A DNA stretch of 64,000 nt, taken from an uncultured Lachnospiraceae bacterium (GTDB lineage: Bacteria; Bacillota; Clostridia; Lachnospirales; Lachnospiraceae). This document shows positions 54,001 through 62,283 of this stretch, in pieces. Each line of letters begins with the position of its first letter. Within the stretch, counting starts at the first letter, position 1. The DNA lies in NCBI GenBank assembly GCA_900542015.1, contig UQLY01000013.1, forward strand, positions 1-64,000. Reading direction: 5' to 3'. Under the pieces are notes generated by a model. That model searched no databases. It worked only from the letters and a program-made list of their open reading frames with translations, and was not told the DNA's origin. Made by a program: the position numbers and the translations under genes.

Positions 54001-54615
54001 ATGAAGGATCTTGAGATCAGGGGCGCGGGCAACCTGCTTGGAAAAATGCAGCATGGGCACATGGAAGCGGTCGGATACGATCTCTACTGCAAGATGTTAA
54101 ACGAGGCGGTAAAGCACCTAAAGGGCATCGATCTGAAGGAAGATTTCCAGACGACGATAGATCTGGATATCAACGCCTATATCCCCGCGGAGTATATTTT
54201 AAACGAGTTTCAGAAACTGGATATTTATAAAAGAATTGCGGCGATTGAAAACGAAGAGGAATGCGACGATATGCGTTCGGAGCTTTTGGACCGTTTCGGC
54301 ACGATTCCGGCGTCGGTGGAAAATCTGCTGCAAATATCTTTAATCCGCGCAAGGGCGCACCGGATGTATGTGGAAGAGATTAAGGGAAAGAAAGACGGCA
54401 TTACGATTATTATGAATGTCAGGGCGGATATTAAAGTGGAAAACATTCCCTATGTCATAAAGGAAATGGAAGACAAACTGAAATTTACCGTAAAAAATAT
54501 CCCCACGTTTTCCTATAAACTATATCCGACGGGATTCGATAAAAAAGATGAAGAAATGCTGTTGGAGACGACTGTAAAAATCATTGCCTGTATGGAAAAA
54601 CATCTGGCGGATTAA
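51088..54615 (+). CDS. mfd: Transcription-repair coupling factor
   Basis: The 1175-residue protein has full Mfd length. The N-terminal UvrB-like part holds QFSIRGGIIDVF, the CarD-like RNA-polymerase-binding domain lies near 495-560 (KVGDYVVHESHGLGVYQGI), and the RecG-like helicase holds Walker A DVGFGKTEIA, IIDEEQRFGV and QLRGRVGRS. The TRCF C-domain is complete. It removes stalled polymerase and recruits UvrA. The start is GTG after AGAGG. Confidence 0.97.
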   Translation: MKVLRECLRGLSDFEDMQKSMQSGKSIAVSGCVDSQKVHMMWGLSEDFPYRVVATYSEKRARELYEDFSFYTKDVLYFPAKDFIFFQADIHSNKVTRERIAVYRRILEAEPVTIITTFDAFMAPCMPLGVMENNVIALDEDSAVDEKALALKLTRMGYERVPQVEAGGQFSIRGGIIDVFDLTEENPYRIELWGDEIDSLRSFDVLSQRSVETLSEITIYPATELLLTAKQREEGLAGIRKEAEKAEKRFREAHEPELAARIKSQMEVLKEQLEEFGVLANLDSYIRYFCDETVPFPQLLSKEETVFFIDEPLRVAEHTDAIELEFRESMKNRLEKGYALPGQTEILYPAKEVMAKLQRGYFACISTLDGRTPGIEIDKKYYITAKSIQSFHNSFEELCKELKRYKKNGYQVLLVTPSRTRAKRLSEELRDMELSCFYSEDMDEAPMAGQIMSVYGQILKGFEYPHLKFAVIAESDIFSSKTVRKKKKKRYEGQKINDFTDLKVGDYVVHESHGLGVYQGIEKVEIDHVVKDYMKIAYRDGGILYVRATGFDVIQKYAAADAKKPKLNKLGTQDWEKTKTKVKSAVSEVAKELVELYAVRANKEGYAYGKDTVWQREFEELFPYEETEDQLTAIEATKKDMESKKIMDRLICGDVGFGKTEIAIRAAFKAVQEGKQVVYLVPTTILAKQHYDTFKQRMKDYPVTIEMLSRFRTAAEQRHTIEELKKGMVDIVIGTHRVLSKDVAFKDLGLLIIDEEQRFGVSHKEKIKQLKNNVDVLTLTATPIPRTLHMSLVGIRDMSVLEEAPNDRMPIQTYVMEYNEEMVREAINRELARNGQVYYVYNRVDSIGEITASVQALVPDAVVAFAHGQMKESELEKILYEFINGEIDVLVATTIIETGIDIPNVNTMIIHDSDSMGLSQLYQLRGRVGRSSRNAYAFLMYRRNKVLKEVAEKRLEAIKEFTDLGSGFKIAMKDLEIRGAGNLLGKMQHGHMEAVGYDLYCKMLNEAVKHLKGIDLKEDFQTTIDLDINAYIPAEYILNEFQKLDIYKRIAAIENEEECDDMRSELLDRFGTIPASVENLLQISLIRARAHRMYVEEIKGKKDGITIIMNVRADIKVENIPYVIKEMEDKLKFTVKNIPTFSYKLYPTGFDKKDEEMLLETTVKIIACMEKHLAD

Positions 54616-54636
54616 AACGATTACGAAGGAGGCATT

Positions 54637-55566
54637 ATGGAAATGTATCATTACTCGCTGCAGCAATGGCTGTTGTTCTTTTACATTTATTGCTTTTTGG
54701 GGTGGTGCTGGGAATCCTGTTATGTATCTGTCAAAAAGAGAAAGTGGGTCAACCGGGGGTTTTTAAACGGACCGTTTCTGCCTATTTACGGTTTTGGGGC
54801 ACTGGCGGTGTTAATTGCCACGCTTCCGGTCAGATCAATGCCGGTATTGGTCTATGTATTCGGCATGATCGGCGCGACGCTTCTGGAGTTGGTGACGGGG
54901 ATCTGCATGGAAAGCCTGTTCCATGTGCGTTATTGGGATTACAGCAATCAGAAATTTAATTATAAAGGGCACATATGTCTCGGATCATCCATCGCATGGG
55001 GATTCTTTTCGCTGGCGATGATCTACGGTTTTCATAAACCTATCGAAAACCTTGTGCTGGGACTGCCTTATTGGTTTACCAATGCCGCTTCCTTTGTATT
55101 GACGGCGGTATTTGCCGCAGACTTTGCCGTCAGCTTCAAGACCGCTATGGAACTGCGCGATATTCTTGACGGAATTGAACGTATGAAGGCGGAGATGAAG
55201 AGGCTGCAGAGAAGGGCGGAAATTATGGAAACCTTCCTTGCGGACAGCGCGGAGAAGAGAAGCGAAGAACGTCTGAAGAACAAAGAGGAATGGAAAGACG
55301 AGCTGGAAGAACTGAAAGCCGAATTTAAAACGGGTCTGCAGGATAAAAAAGAGGACATTATGGCGGAGCTTCGCGATATCCGCGAAAGACAGCAGATGTA
55401 TGCCGGCAGGCTGAAAGGGGAAGGCAGGAGAAACAGATCCGTCGAGCATATGCTCAAGAGGAACCCTACGGCGGCTTCGCGTAAATATGCCGCGGCGTTA
55501 AAAGAATATAAAGATCAATTCATCAGCGCGGTAAAGGAAGAAATAGAAGAGAGAAAGAAACGATGA
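54637..55566 (+). CDS. CmpB-like (DUF1113) membrane protein with coiled-coil tail
   Basis: The 309-residue protein has an N-terminal putative ABC-permease (CmpB type) region of about five membrane helices (1-170), with YCFLGWCWESCYVS and NRGFLNGPFLPIYGFGA as family marks, then a long charged coiled coil (about 175-290) and a basic end. The name reflects similarity only; no ATPase partner is nearby. It overlaps the next gene by 4 nt, so translation is probably coupled. Confidence 0.82.
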   Translation: MEMYHYSLQQWLLFFYIYCFLGWCWESCYVSVKKRKWVNRGFLNGPFLPIYGFGALAVLIATLPVRSMPVLVYVFGMIGATLLELVTGICMESLFHVRYWDYSNQKFNYKGHICLGSSIAWGFFSLAMIYGFHKPIENLVLGLPYWFTNAASFVLTAVFAADFAVSFKTAMELRDILDGIERMKAEMKRLQRRAEIMETFLADSAEKRSEERLKNKEEWKDELEELKAEFKTGLQDKKEDIMAELRDIRERQQMYAGRLKGEGRRNRSVEHMLKRNPTAASRKYAAALKEYKDQFISAVKEEIEERKKR

Positions 55567-55937
55567 AAATCACACCGTTAATAAAAGACATGGCGAAAGA
55601 AAAGCTGCCGGAGCAGGAAAAACTCGCACAGGAGCTCAAACAGGCAAAGGCGTTCGGAGAAATCAGGATCGGAACGGAGCATTTATTTTACAGAAGCCTG
55701 ATCCGGTGGCGTTTTATTCCCTTTCGCGAATGCGAACGCATTTATATCAGAGTGGAATTTGGGGAATATGGAGAATTTCCGCTGCACGAGCATTATGTGA
55801 TTGCGGATACCGGGAAAGGCGGAGAAAAAAAGCTGCGCGTAGAGCGCCCGGATGACGCAAAAGAGGTGCTTGCCTATTTGGGGGAGCATGTCAAAAATTT
55901 AAAGCTCGGCAAAGAGAAGCCGCAGCGGGAAGGCTAA
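55563..55937 (+). CDS. Hypothetical protein coupled to the CmpB-like gene
   Basis: The 124-residue product is unrecognised. It has a helical start (MAKEKLPEQEKLAQELKQA) and a mixed beta region with FREC-ERIYIRVEFGEY and HEHYVIADTGKGGEKKLRVE, perhaps a PH-like fold, and a Lys-rich end. There is no signal peptide. It starts within the stop of the previous gene (ATGA overlap). Confidence 0.65.
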   Translation: MKITPLIKDMAKEKLPEQEKLAQELKQAKAFGEIRIGTEHLFYRSLIRWRFIPFRECERIYIRVEFGEYGEFPLHEHYVIADTGKGGEKKLRVERPDDAKEVLAYLGEHVKNLKLGKEKPQREG

Positions 55938-55959
55938 TCATGAGAACGGAGGAAAGCAG

Positions 55960-56175
55960 ATGGACGAGGATAAAATGATCGATGAAATCCTAAAGCATTT
56001 GGATACCGAGACCGGACAGGGCGTTGTCAGAATGAGCGTGCAGATCGACGAAGAAACGGAGACGTTTAAGCAGATCGATCACGGCTGCTGTCATATGTAT
56101 GGTAGACCGGCAAACGAAACCGTGGGTCTTTTGGATATGTACACGGATATTAGCCATGGGGAAGCCGACCGTTAG
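55960..56175 (+). CDS. Small protein similar to the split-PFL operon protein
   Basis: The 71-residue protein starts MDEDKMIDEILKHLD, continues VVRMSVQIDEETE and has GCCHMYGRP near residue 43. Its first 34 residues align without gaps to the protein at 14213-14416 (MDE..MI, K.LD, V.IDE..E identical, with many similar residues), and both carry a Gly-Cys pair at about the same distance. The rest differs. AGGAAAG precedes the ATG, and the hybrid kinase gene starts 26 nt after it. Function unknown. Confidence 0.7.
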   Translation: MDEDKMIDEILKHLDTETGQGVVRMSVQIDEETETFKQIDHGCCHMYGRPANETVGLLDMYTDISHGEADR

Positions 56176-56201
56176 TCTGCAGGATAAAAGGGGGGAACGG
56201 T

Positions 56202-58793
56202 ATGTATGCGATGATCAATATTATCCAGATTGTCGGGGTAATCGTAGGATTTCTGACGATTATCGTTGTAGCGCGGCAAAAGGCATCGGAAAACCAGAAG
56301 GTTTTGCTGCTTGCCTGTTGCTGCGCTTTTTTAAGTATTCTTGCCTACACGATGGAAATTAACAGCACGTCGTTAGAAGCAATGCTTGTGGCGCTGAAAT
56401 TCGGCTATCTGGGAAAATGTTATGTGTTGTTATTCTTTTTTATGTTTATGGCGGCATATTGCAGGATTTCGTTCCCAAAAAGTATTTTCCGCTTTTTTCT
56501 GATCTTTAATACGGCGATGCTTGTCGTGATCGTTACCTGTGAGCGGCACAGCCTTTACTATCGGAATCTGCATATGGATACCGGCGGAATGTTTCCGCAC
56601 CCTGCTTTTGAAAGAGGAGTCTGCTATTGGATGTTTATGGCGGTCATGCTGCTGTTGATGATCTGGTATCTGGTTATTTCCGTGATTGAAGTCCATAAAA
56701 GGAACGGAAGGGAAAGAAAACAGATCCTTTTGCTTTCCATGGCGGGAATTATTCCCTCCTTTATGCTGGTGGTATATCTGACGGGCATTCTGGACGTATT
56801 TGATCCGGTTCCCATCGGAATCGTGGCGTCCTGCAGCCTGCTGACCATAAATGTATTAAAATACGGGCTTTTTGATACGCTGCAGTTGGCAAAGGAAAAG
56901 GTCATCGAGAGCACCAAGGAAGGGCTGATCGTTGTGGACCCCGATTACCGCCTTTTGTATGCCAACGAGGTTGCCGGACAGCTTTTCCCGGATATTAACG
57001 ATCAGAAAAAGCGGGAAGAACGTCTGGAGGAAATATTCGGGAAAGACCAGCGGGAAACCATTGTGATGCAGGACGGCAGAAATTATGAAATCCGTGTTTC
57101 CAAAATCACGGAGGACGCTTATCAGGAGACGGTTAAAGGATATCTTGCATGGATTTTTGATATGACGTTTATCAATCGTTATACGGAGGAAATGATCTGT
57201 TTAAGGGAGGAAGCGGAAAAGGCGAATCTGGCGAAAACTTCCTTTCTGGCGCACATATCCCATGAGATCAGGACCCCGATGAACGCCATTGTGGGTTACT
57301 CGGACCTGTGCATCAGAAGTGATTCTTATCATGAAATCGAGCAATATGTGGGACATATCAAGACCTCGGCGGAGACGCTGTTAAACCTGATTAACGACGT
57401 ACTGGACATTTCCAAAATAGAATGCGGAAAAATGGAACTGGTGGAAATGGAATATTCGTTAAAGGCGATGATGAGCGAGACGATATCGGTCATCGGGCAG
57501 CAGGCGCATGAAAAAGGTCTGATGTTTCGCTATATGCTGGAGGAACGCCTGCCGTCTTCACTGTACGGCGATAAAACCCGCGTCAGGGAAATCGCGTCGA
57601 ACCTATTATCCAATGCCGTCAAATACACCGACGAGGGAACGATTTACTTTAAGATTAAAGAAATTGAGCGGCTCGGCAACAAGGTCCTCATGGAAATTAT
57701 TGTAAGGGATACAGGAATCGGGATTCGGGATGAGGATAAGGAAAAATTATTTCAAAAATTCGAGCGGTTTGACAGCGTGAGGAATTATTCCAAGGAAGGT
57801 ACGGGGCTGGGACTTCCGATTGTAAAGAGCCTTGCCGAGCTGATGGAAGGTTCTGTGGAGGTGGAAAGCGTTTACGGCAAGGGCAGTACTTTCCGGGTCC
57901 GGATATGGCAGAAAATCGCGGATGCAACGCCCGTGGGAGAGTATCGCGGGACGAATGAGGACAAGATCATTCCGGAGAGAGAAGCATATGGGAGCGGGCA
58001 GAGGGTTCAATTTCCGAAGGCGTCGGTGCTTGTGGTGGATGATAATGAAGTAAACCTGCGGGTTGCTTACAGCTTATTAAAGCTCTACGGCATTGAGGCG
58101 GATCTGCTGGAATCGGGAAAGGCGTGTTTGGAAAAAGCGGCGGACAGGCATTATGATCTCGTATTTATGGATCTGATGATGCCGGAGACGGACGGCGTGG
58201 AGACCATGCACCGGTTACGGCAGGAGCGGGAAGGCTGTCAGGATACGCCGATCGTTGCCCTGACCGCAAATACGCTGGTAGGGGTGAAGGAAGAAATGCT
58301 TTCCGAGGGCTTTGACGACTTTTTGGGAAAGCCCATTGAACTGACGGAGCTTCAAAAAATGCTGGAGCACTTTTTGAAGGATTATTGCGAACGGTTGCCA
58401 GAGGACGCGGGCAGGAAGGCAGAGAAAGTGGAAAGCGGTTATGAGATTCTCATACAAGGGGGCATTGAGGCGGAGGTTGGAGAAGCGTACTGCGGCGATG
58501 CAGCCGGATATCGGGAAATTTTACAGACCTTTGCAGATCACGGACCCGGACAACAGCAATTACTTCGGGAGGCGTTGGACGGACAGGAACCGGAGCAATA
58601 TGAGATACAGGTGCATGCCTTGAAAAGCTCTGCCGCCGTTATCGGGGCAAAACAGTTGTCCCAGCTTGCAAAAGCGCATGAAAAGGCGGTTAAGGAAGAG
58701 AACTTTGCCTTTGTCCGGGAGCATTTTCCCATTCTGCAAAGCGCCTATGAACAGGTGCTGGAAACGATCCGGCGCTATTTGCAGACGCTGTAA
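56202..58793 (+). CDS. Hybrid histidine kinase (7TM-PAS-HisKA-HATPase-REC-HPt)
   Basis: The 863-residue protein has seven or more N-terminal membrane helices (about 1-225), a PAS-like domain (about 235-335), HisKA with His354 in AHISHEIRTPMNA, a HATPase with NLLSNAVKYT and GTGLGLPIVKSL, a receiver with VVDDNEVN and Asp657 in FMDLMMP, and an HPt domain with His805 in HALKSSAAVIG. All phosphorelay residues are present, so signals can pass from His354 to Asp657 and His805 and then to a separate regulator, not found nearby. The ligand is unknown. Confidence 0.92.
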   Translation: MYAMINIIQIVGVIVGFLTIIVVARQKASENQKVLLLACCCAFLSILAYTMEINSTSLEAMLVALKFGYLGKCYVLLFFFMFMAAYCRISFPKSIFRFFLIFNTAMLVVIVTCERHSLYYRNLHMDTGGMFPHPAFERGVCYWMFMAVMLLLMIWYLVISVIEVHKRNGRERKQILLLSMAGIIPSFMLVVYLTGILDVFDPVPIGIVASCSLLTINVLKYGLFDTLQLAKEKVIESTKEGLIVVDPDYRLLYANEVAGQLFPDINDQKKREERLEEIFGKDQRETIVMQDGRNYEIRVSKITEDAYQETVKGYLAWIFDMTFINRYTEEMICLREEAEKANLAKTSFLAHISHEIRTPMNAIVGYSDLCIRSDSYHEIEQYVGHIKTSAETLLNLINDVLDISKIECGKMELVEMEYSLKAMMSETISVIGQQAHEKGLMFRYMLEERLPSSLYGDKTRVREIASNLLSNAVKYTDEGTIYFKIKEIERLGNKVLMEIIVRDTGIGIRDEDKEKLFQKFERFDSVRNYSKEGTGLGLPIVKSLAELMEGSVEVESVYGKGSTFRVRIWQKIADATPVGEYRGTNEDKIIPEREAYGSGQRVQFPKASVLVVDDNEVNLRVAYSLLKLYGIEADLLESGKACLEKAADRHYDLVFMDLMMPETDGVETMHRLRQEREGCQDTPIVALTANTLVGVKEEMLSEGFDDFLGKPIELTELQKMLEHFLKDYCERLPEDAGRKAEKVESGYEILIQGGIEAEVGEAYCGDAAGYREILQTFADHGPGQQQLLREALDGQEPEQYEIQVHALKSSAAVIGAKQLSQLAKAHEKAVKEENFAFVREHFPILQSAYEQVLETIRRYLQTL

Positions 58794-58822
58794 GAAAAGT
58801 GTCAAATAAAGGGAAAAAGAGG

Positions 58823-58850
58823 TTGTATATTTTAGGGGGTATGTTACAAT
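58823..58850 (+). promoter_or_regulatory. Promoter before the CxxC protein gene
   Basis: TTGTAT (58823-58828) and TACAAT (58845-58850), 16-nt spacer. A small hairpin CAGTAC-CAAAA-GTACTG at 58867-58883 lies in the leader. Confidence 0.55.
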
Positions 58851-58930
58851 CAAGATAGGAGAAAGACAGTACCAAAAGTACTGCTTTTGACAGGACGGTT
58901 GGGTTATAACAAAAGAGAAGGAGAAGGCAT

Positions 58931-59320
58931 ATGAGGTGTTTAGCATGTGGAAAAGACAGTGTGGGGGAATTGTGCAACGCATGTATCAGATCCGAGGAGG
59001 TAAAATATTCCAAGGAGTGGGTGTATAAGGAAGGACTGCTGATGAAAAAGACAGAAGATTTCAAGGTAGTCATATCGACCATGCGTATAAGCGGGAAATT
59101 TGCAATCTGTGATAATACTTCCGGTATGAATGCGCGTTTGGACAGCGCGTCCCATTATATCAAAAATATAAAAGGAGTCGTGTCCGCTACCTATAACAAA
59201 AAGGAGTGTCCGGCGATCGCCATTGAAAATGCCGAAACGGGAATGAAGAGATTCCTGCTGATGCCCATGTTTAACGGCGATAAGGCTGAACTGGAGGCGG
59301 CGATCAAGGCGTGCCAGTAA
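58931..59320 (+). CDS. Hypothetical protein with N-terminal four-Cys site
   Basis: The 129-residue protein starts MRCLACGKDSVGELCNACI, giving two CxxC pairs that probably bind zinc, followed by a beta-rich domain (about 40-127) with SGKFAICDNTSGMNARLDS and FLLMPMFNGDKAELEAAI. I do not recognise the family. It has its own promoter and is followed by a long terminator. Confidence 0.68.
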   Translation: MRCLACGKDSVGELCNACIRSEEVKYSKEWVYKEGLLMKKTEDFKVVISTMRISGKFAICDNTSGMNARLDSASHYIKNIKGVVSATYNKKECPAIAIENAETGMKRFLLMPMFNGDKAELEAAIKACQ

Positions 59321-59333
59321 AGAAGGAGAGAAG

Positions 59334-59409
59334 GGGCTGTTACGTTTATAAAATTTTGCGCGTATCCGCGATGGGCTGCAGGATTTTATCAATGTGACAG
59401 TCCTTTTTT
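59334..59409 (+). terminator. Long terminator, GGGCTGTTACGTTTAT family
   Basis: A 25-nt arm starting GGGCTGTTACGTTTAT (59334-59358) pairs with 59379-59403 using a few wobble pairs, followed by TTTTTT. The 20-nt loop holds a CGCG-TATC-CGCG hairpin. The arm resembles those at 2997 and 41197. Confidence 0.85.
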
Positions 59410-59489
59410 CTATTTTTTTGCAAAATTGCTTCATAGAAGATATAATGTTCTAATAACGAAAATACTTTTTATCATGGTGGGAGATTTTT

Positions 59490-60641
59490 ATGAAGGCATT
59501 GATACTGTCCTGCAATACGGGCGGGGGACACAATTCTGCGGGATTGGCAATGAAAGAACGGATAGAAGCGGAAGGCGGAGAAGCCTATTTTTTTGACTAT
59601 CTGACGCTGGCGGGAGGTAAGGTATCCTGGATGGTGGGAGAAGGTTATGTGAAGCTGGTCAAAAGGACCCCGGTCCTATTTGGGCTGATATACCGGCTTG
59701 GAGCGATGGTCAGCAAAATGACCAAGCGTTCTCCCGTGTACTTTGTCAATGGAATGATGGCGAAATATCTGGATGAATTTTTGAGGCTGAATGCGTTTGA
59801 CGTAATCATTATGCCCCATCTGTATCCGGCGGAAACCATTACCTATATGAAAAGAAAAGGAATGGAGCTGCCGTTGACGATCGCCATCGGCACGGATTAT
59901 ACCTGCATTCCCTTTTGGGGAGAGACGGAATGCGATTACTATATGATTCCCCATGAGGAGCTGACGGACGAATTTGTAAACGGAAAAATCACCGGGGAAC
60001 AGATTTATCCGTCCGGGATTCCCGTATCCATGAAATGCGCGGAGCCTTTGGATAAAAGCGAAGCGAAGGAAAAGCTCTGTGAAAGTCTGGGGATTGAAAG
60101 GAACCCGAAGGAAAAGCTTCTACTGATACTTGCCGGAAGCATGGGAGCAGGAAATCTCAAAACTCTTACCCGTGTCATTTACCTGTTGAAAAAGCGCAGG
60201 GACCGGATGATCGTGGTATGCGGCACCAACGAAATTGTCAAGAAACGGCTGAAACATATTTTCAGAAAGAAAAACAGCGTAACCGTGTTGGGAAGGACTG
60301 ATGAGATGCCGCTGTTTATGAAAGCCGCCGATGTGATCTATACGAAGCCCGGCGGACTGACCACAACGGAAGCGGCGGTCACGGGCAGCGCCCTTGTGCT
60401 GACCAATCCCATTCCGGGCTGCGAGACAAAAAACCGCCAGTTTTTTTACAGACATGGCATGTGCGCCGGAGGAAGGAATCTTTACGCCCAGGCAGCGGCG
60501 GGAATCCGCCTTTTAAACGATGAGGAACGAGTTAAAAAAATGATTGAAAAACAGCACGGCGTAATTTTTCAGGACGCGTCTTATCGGATTTTCCGGTTCA
60601 TAGAAGAAAAGCTGAAGGAAAGGAAGAAAACGGATGCGTAA
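59490..60641 (+). CDS. MGDG-synthase/UgtP-like diacylglycerol glycosyltransferase
   Basis: The 383-residue protein is a GT28-type glycosyltransferase. It starts MKALILSCNTGGGHNSAGLAM, the typical MGDG synthase/UgtP N-terminus, and the C-terminal half shows LAGSMGAGNLKTL, VLGRTDEMPLFMKAADV and the sugar-nucleotide site KPGGLTTTEAAVTGS. It should transfer sugar from UDP- to diacylglycerol at the membrane. plsY overlaps it by 8 nt, which fits a joint role in glycerolipid synthesis. Confidence 0.88.
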   Translation: MKALILSCNTGGGHNSAGLAMKERIEAEGGEAYFFDYLTLAGGKVSWMVGEGYVKLVKRTPVLFGLIYRLGAMVSKMTKRSPVYFVNGMMAKYLDEFLRLNAFDVIIMPHLYPAETITYMKRKGMELPLTIAIGTDYTCIPFWGETECDYYMIPHEELTDEFVNGKITGEQIYPSGIPVSMKCAEPLDKSEAKEKLCESLGIERNPKEKLLLILAGSMGAGNLKTLTRVIYLLKKRRDRMIVVCGTNEIVKKRLKHIFRKKNSVTVLGRTDEMPLFMKAADVIYTKPGGLTTTEAAVTGSALVLTNPIPGCETKNRQFFYRHGMCAGGRNLYAQAAAGIRLLNDEERVKKMIEKQHGVIFQDASYRIFRFIEEKLKERKKTDA

Positions 60642-61224
60642 TCTTTTGATTATGATTTCAGGCTATCTTTTGGGAAGCATTTTATTTGGAAAAATTTTTT
60701 TGAAATTATTTAAGCATAAGGACATTTCCATGGAGGGAGAGGACGGGAACCCGGGGACCTTTAACGCCTTTGCGGCGGGAGGTATGCTGTGCGGTGTACT
60801 GACCCTGGTCTGTGATCTGGCGAAGGGGGCGATTCCGGTTGCGCTGTATCTTTACTGCAATAAAGGGGACCGTATCGGCTGGATGCTGGTCCCGGTTATG
60901 ATCGCCCCGGTGCTGGGACATGCCTTTCCGATTTATCAGGGCTTTCGCGGAGGCGGAAAGGCAATTGCGGTCAGCTTCGGTTCTCTTTTGGGATTTTTCC
61001 CCAATTTGCTGCCGGCGCTGATCCCGGCGGCGTTTTATCTGTTGTACTCGGCAATGCGGATTCAGCCTCATGCAAAGAGATCCGTTCTGACCTTTTCCTG
61101 CAGCGCCGCCGTTGCGTCCATTGCGATCAGGGAACATGCGGTCAAGGTCGGCATGATATTGATCTGCGCGATTGTGATCGGCAGGCATCTGCCTTTGAAA
61201 ACGGAAAAAAGTACCGGCGCATAA
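60634..61224 (+). CDS. plsY: Acyl-phosphate glycerol-3-phosphate acyltransferase
   Basis: The 196-residue membrane protein has about five helices and the PlsY loops: SGYLLGSILFGKIF at the start, a GxPGT loop kept as GNPGTFNAF, LGHAFPIYQGFRGGGKAIA, the glycerol-phosphate site. The usual GSGNxGxTN form is replaced by EDGNPGTFNA, a variant. It makes lysophosphatidate from acyl-phosphate. It overlaps the glycosyltransferase gene. Its stop codon lies in the stem of the following terminator. Confidence 0.88.
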   Translation: MRNLLIMISGYLLGSILFGKIFLKLFKHKDISMEGEDGNPGTFNAFAAGGMLCGVLTLVCDLAKGAIPVALYLYCNKGDRIGWMLVPVMIAPVLGHAFPIYQGFRGGGKAIAVSFGSLLGFFPNLLPALIPAAFYLLYSAMRIQPHAKRSVLTFSCSAAVASIAIREHAVKVGMILICAIVIGRHLPLKTEKSTGA

Positions 61225-61260
61225 AGCCTCATATCAGGGGCTGTGCGCCGGTATTTCCGT
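61205..61260. terminator. Bidirectional terminator overlapping the plsY stop
   Basis: TACCGGCGCA (61212-61221) pairs with TGCGCCGGTA (61244-61253), with an inner AGCC/GGCT stem. An A run lies to the left and TTT to the right. The plsY stop codon is within the hairpin. Confidence 0.85.
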
Positions 61261-61263
61261 CTG

Positions 61264-62178
61264 TTATGCCGTTTCGGCGTTCGTCATTTCTTTTTTCGCC
61301 TTTTGAAACAGGGATTTGAATTTTGCGCTGAAACCGCAAAGCTTATCATAAAGGTCATAAGTAATCTCCGTGGAAGGAGCAACCTCCATATAAGAAACCA
61401 TCATTTTTACCATCATATAGCTGTCGATGAATGCCAATTTAATAGCCACGGCAACAAAGATGGAAAGGAAGGCGGCGATTGCGACGCTTCCGCCGAAAAT
61501 TTTAAAAATCCCGGACAATACAAGGAAAGGAACGATCCAGGCAAGGAAGGTGGCGGTTACTACGATCAGAGTTGTAACTGCGGCGTCTTTTAATAATTTT
61601 TTGGCGTTCTGAAAATAAATGACAACGCCGTCGCAGGACGCTTTAAAAGCGCCTTCCTCTTTTTTGATGAAACAGTAACCGAGACAGCATTCGTCCACAT
61701 AGCCCAGCGCAATGCCGATAAAGGTCTGCAAGATATTTGTCATACTGTCCATACCGGGGATCATATTCAGGGCGCCGCCGATTTTGCCTACGACCTTTTG
61801 CAATTGTTTGACAGCGCCGCTGACAAGGTTGTCGATGACAAAGTAAACGTTGGACGTGGCAAAACGTTCGGTAACCGCCTGTTTACCGTAAGCAAACTGG
61901 TTTGCCGGGAGCTGTCCGCTTGTCACGGTCTCGGCAATGACCGCCACATGACCGGCTTTCAGCATATAGCCTACATAGTGCATACCGAAACGGTAAATGC
62001 CGCCTGTGAATACCAGCCACAGGCAGATAAAGACAGCCATGGCTGAACCGCCGAGCAGGCGCCCGATCAGCAGGAAAATTCCCAGCAGTACCAGAGACGC
62101 GGCAAAAACGGCGGCGCCAAAGGCAAGCTTCAGCCACACAAATTTCATGGTTTTCAGATAGACATCTTTTGTTTTCAT
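61264..62178 (-). CDS. Multi-pass membrane protein, unknown function
   Basis: The 304-residue protein has about six membrane helices (LVLLGIFLLIGRLLGG, AVFICLWLVFTGGIY, VTTLIVVTATFLAWIVPFLVL, VAIAAFLSIFVAVAIKLAF among them) and a polar middle with Gly-rich KVVGKIGGALNMIPGMDSM. I recognise no catalytic motif. The C-terminal tail is charged and cytoplasmic. It shares a terminator with plsY and stands alone; the kinase gene lies 105 bp upstream on the same strand, without clear coupling. Confidence 0.65.
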   Translation of the reverse strand: MKTKDVYLKTMKFVWLKLAFGAAVFAASLVLLGIFLLIGRLLGGSAMAVFICLWLVFTGGIYRFGMHYVGYMLKAGHVAVIAETVTSGQLPANQFAYGKQAVTERFATSNVYFVIDNLVSGAVKQLQKVVGKIGGALNMIPGMDSMTNILQTFIGIALGYVDECCLGYCFIKKEEGAFKASCDGVVIYFQNAKKLLKDAAVTTLIVVTATFLAWIVPFLVLSGIFKIFGGSVAIAAFLSIFVAVAIKLAFIDSYMMVKMMVSYMEVAPSTEITYDLYDKLCGFSAKFKSLFQKAKKEMTNAETA

Positions 62179-62283
62179 AGAAACCCTCCCATAAGAATCC
62201 GCTTTGTTAAGCGGGCGTGATGATGAATTTATGTTAGCATAATCACAGTCAGAGGGAGGAACCTTTCAGATCAACGGCAAGGA

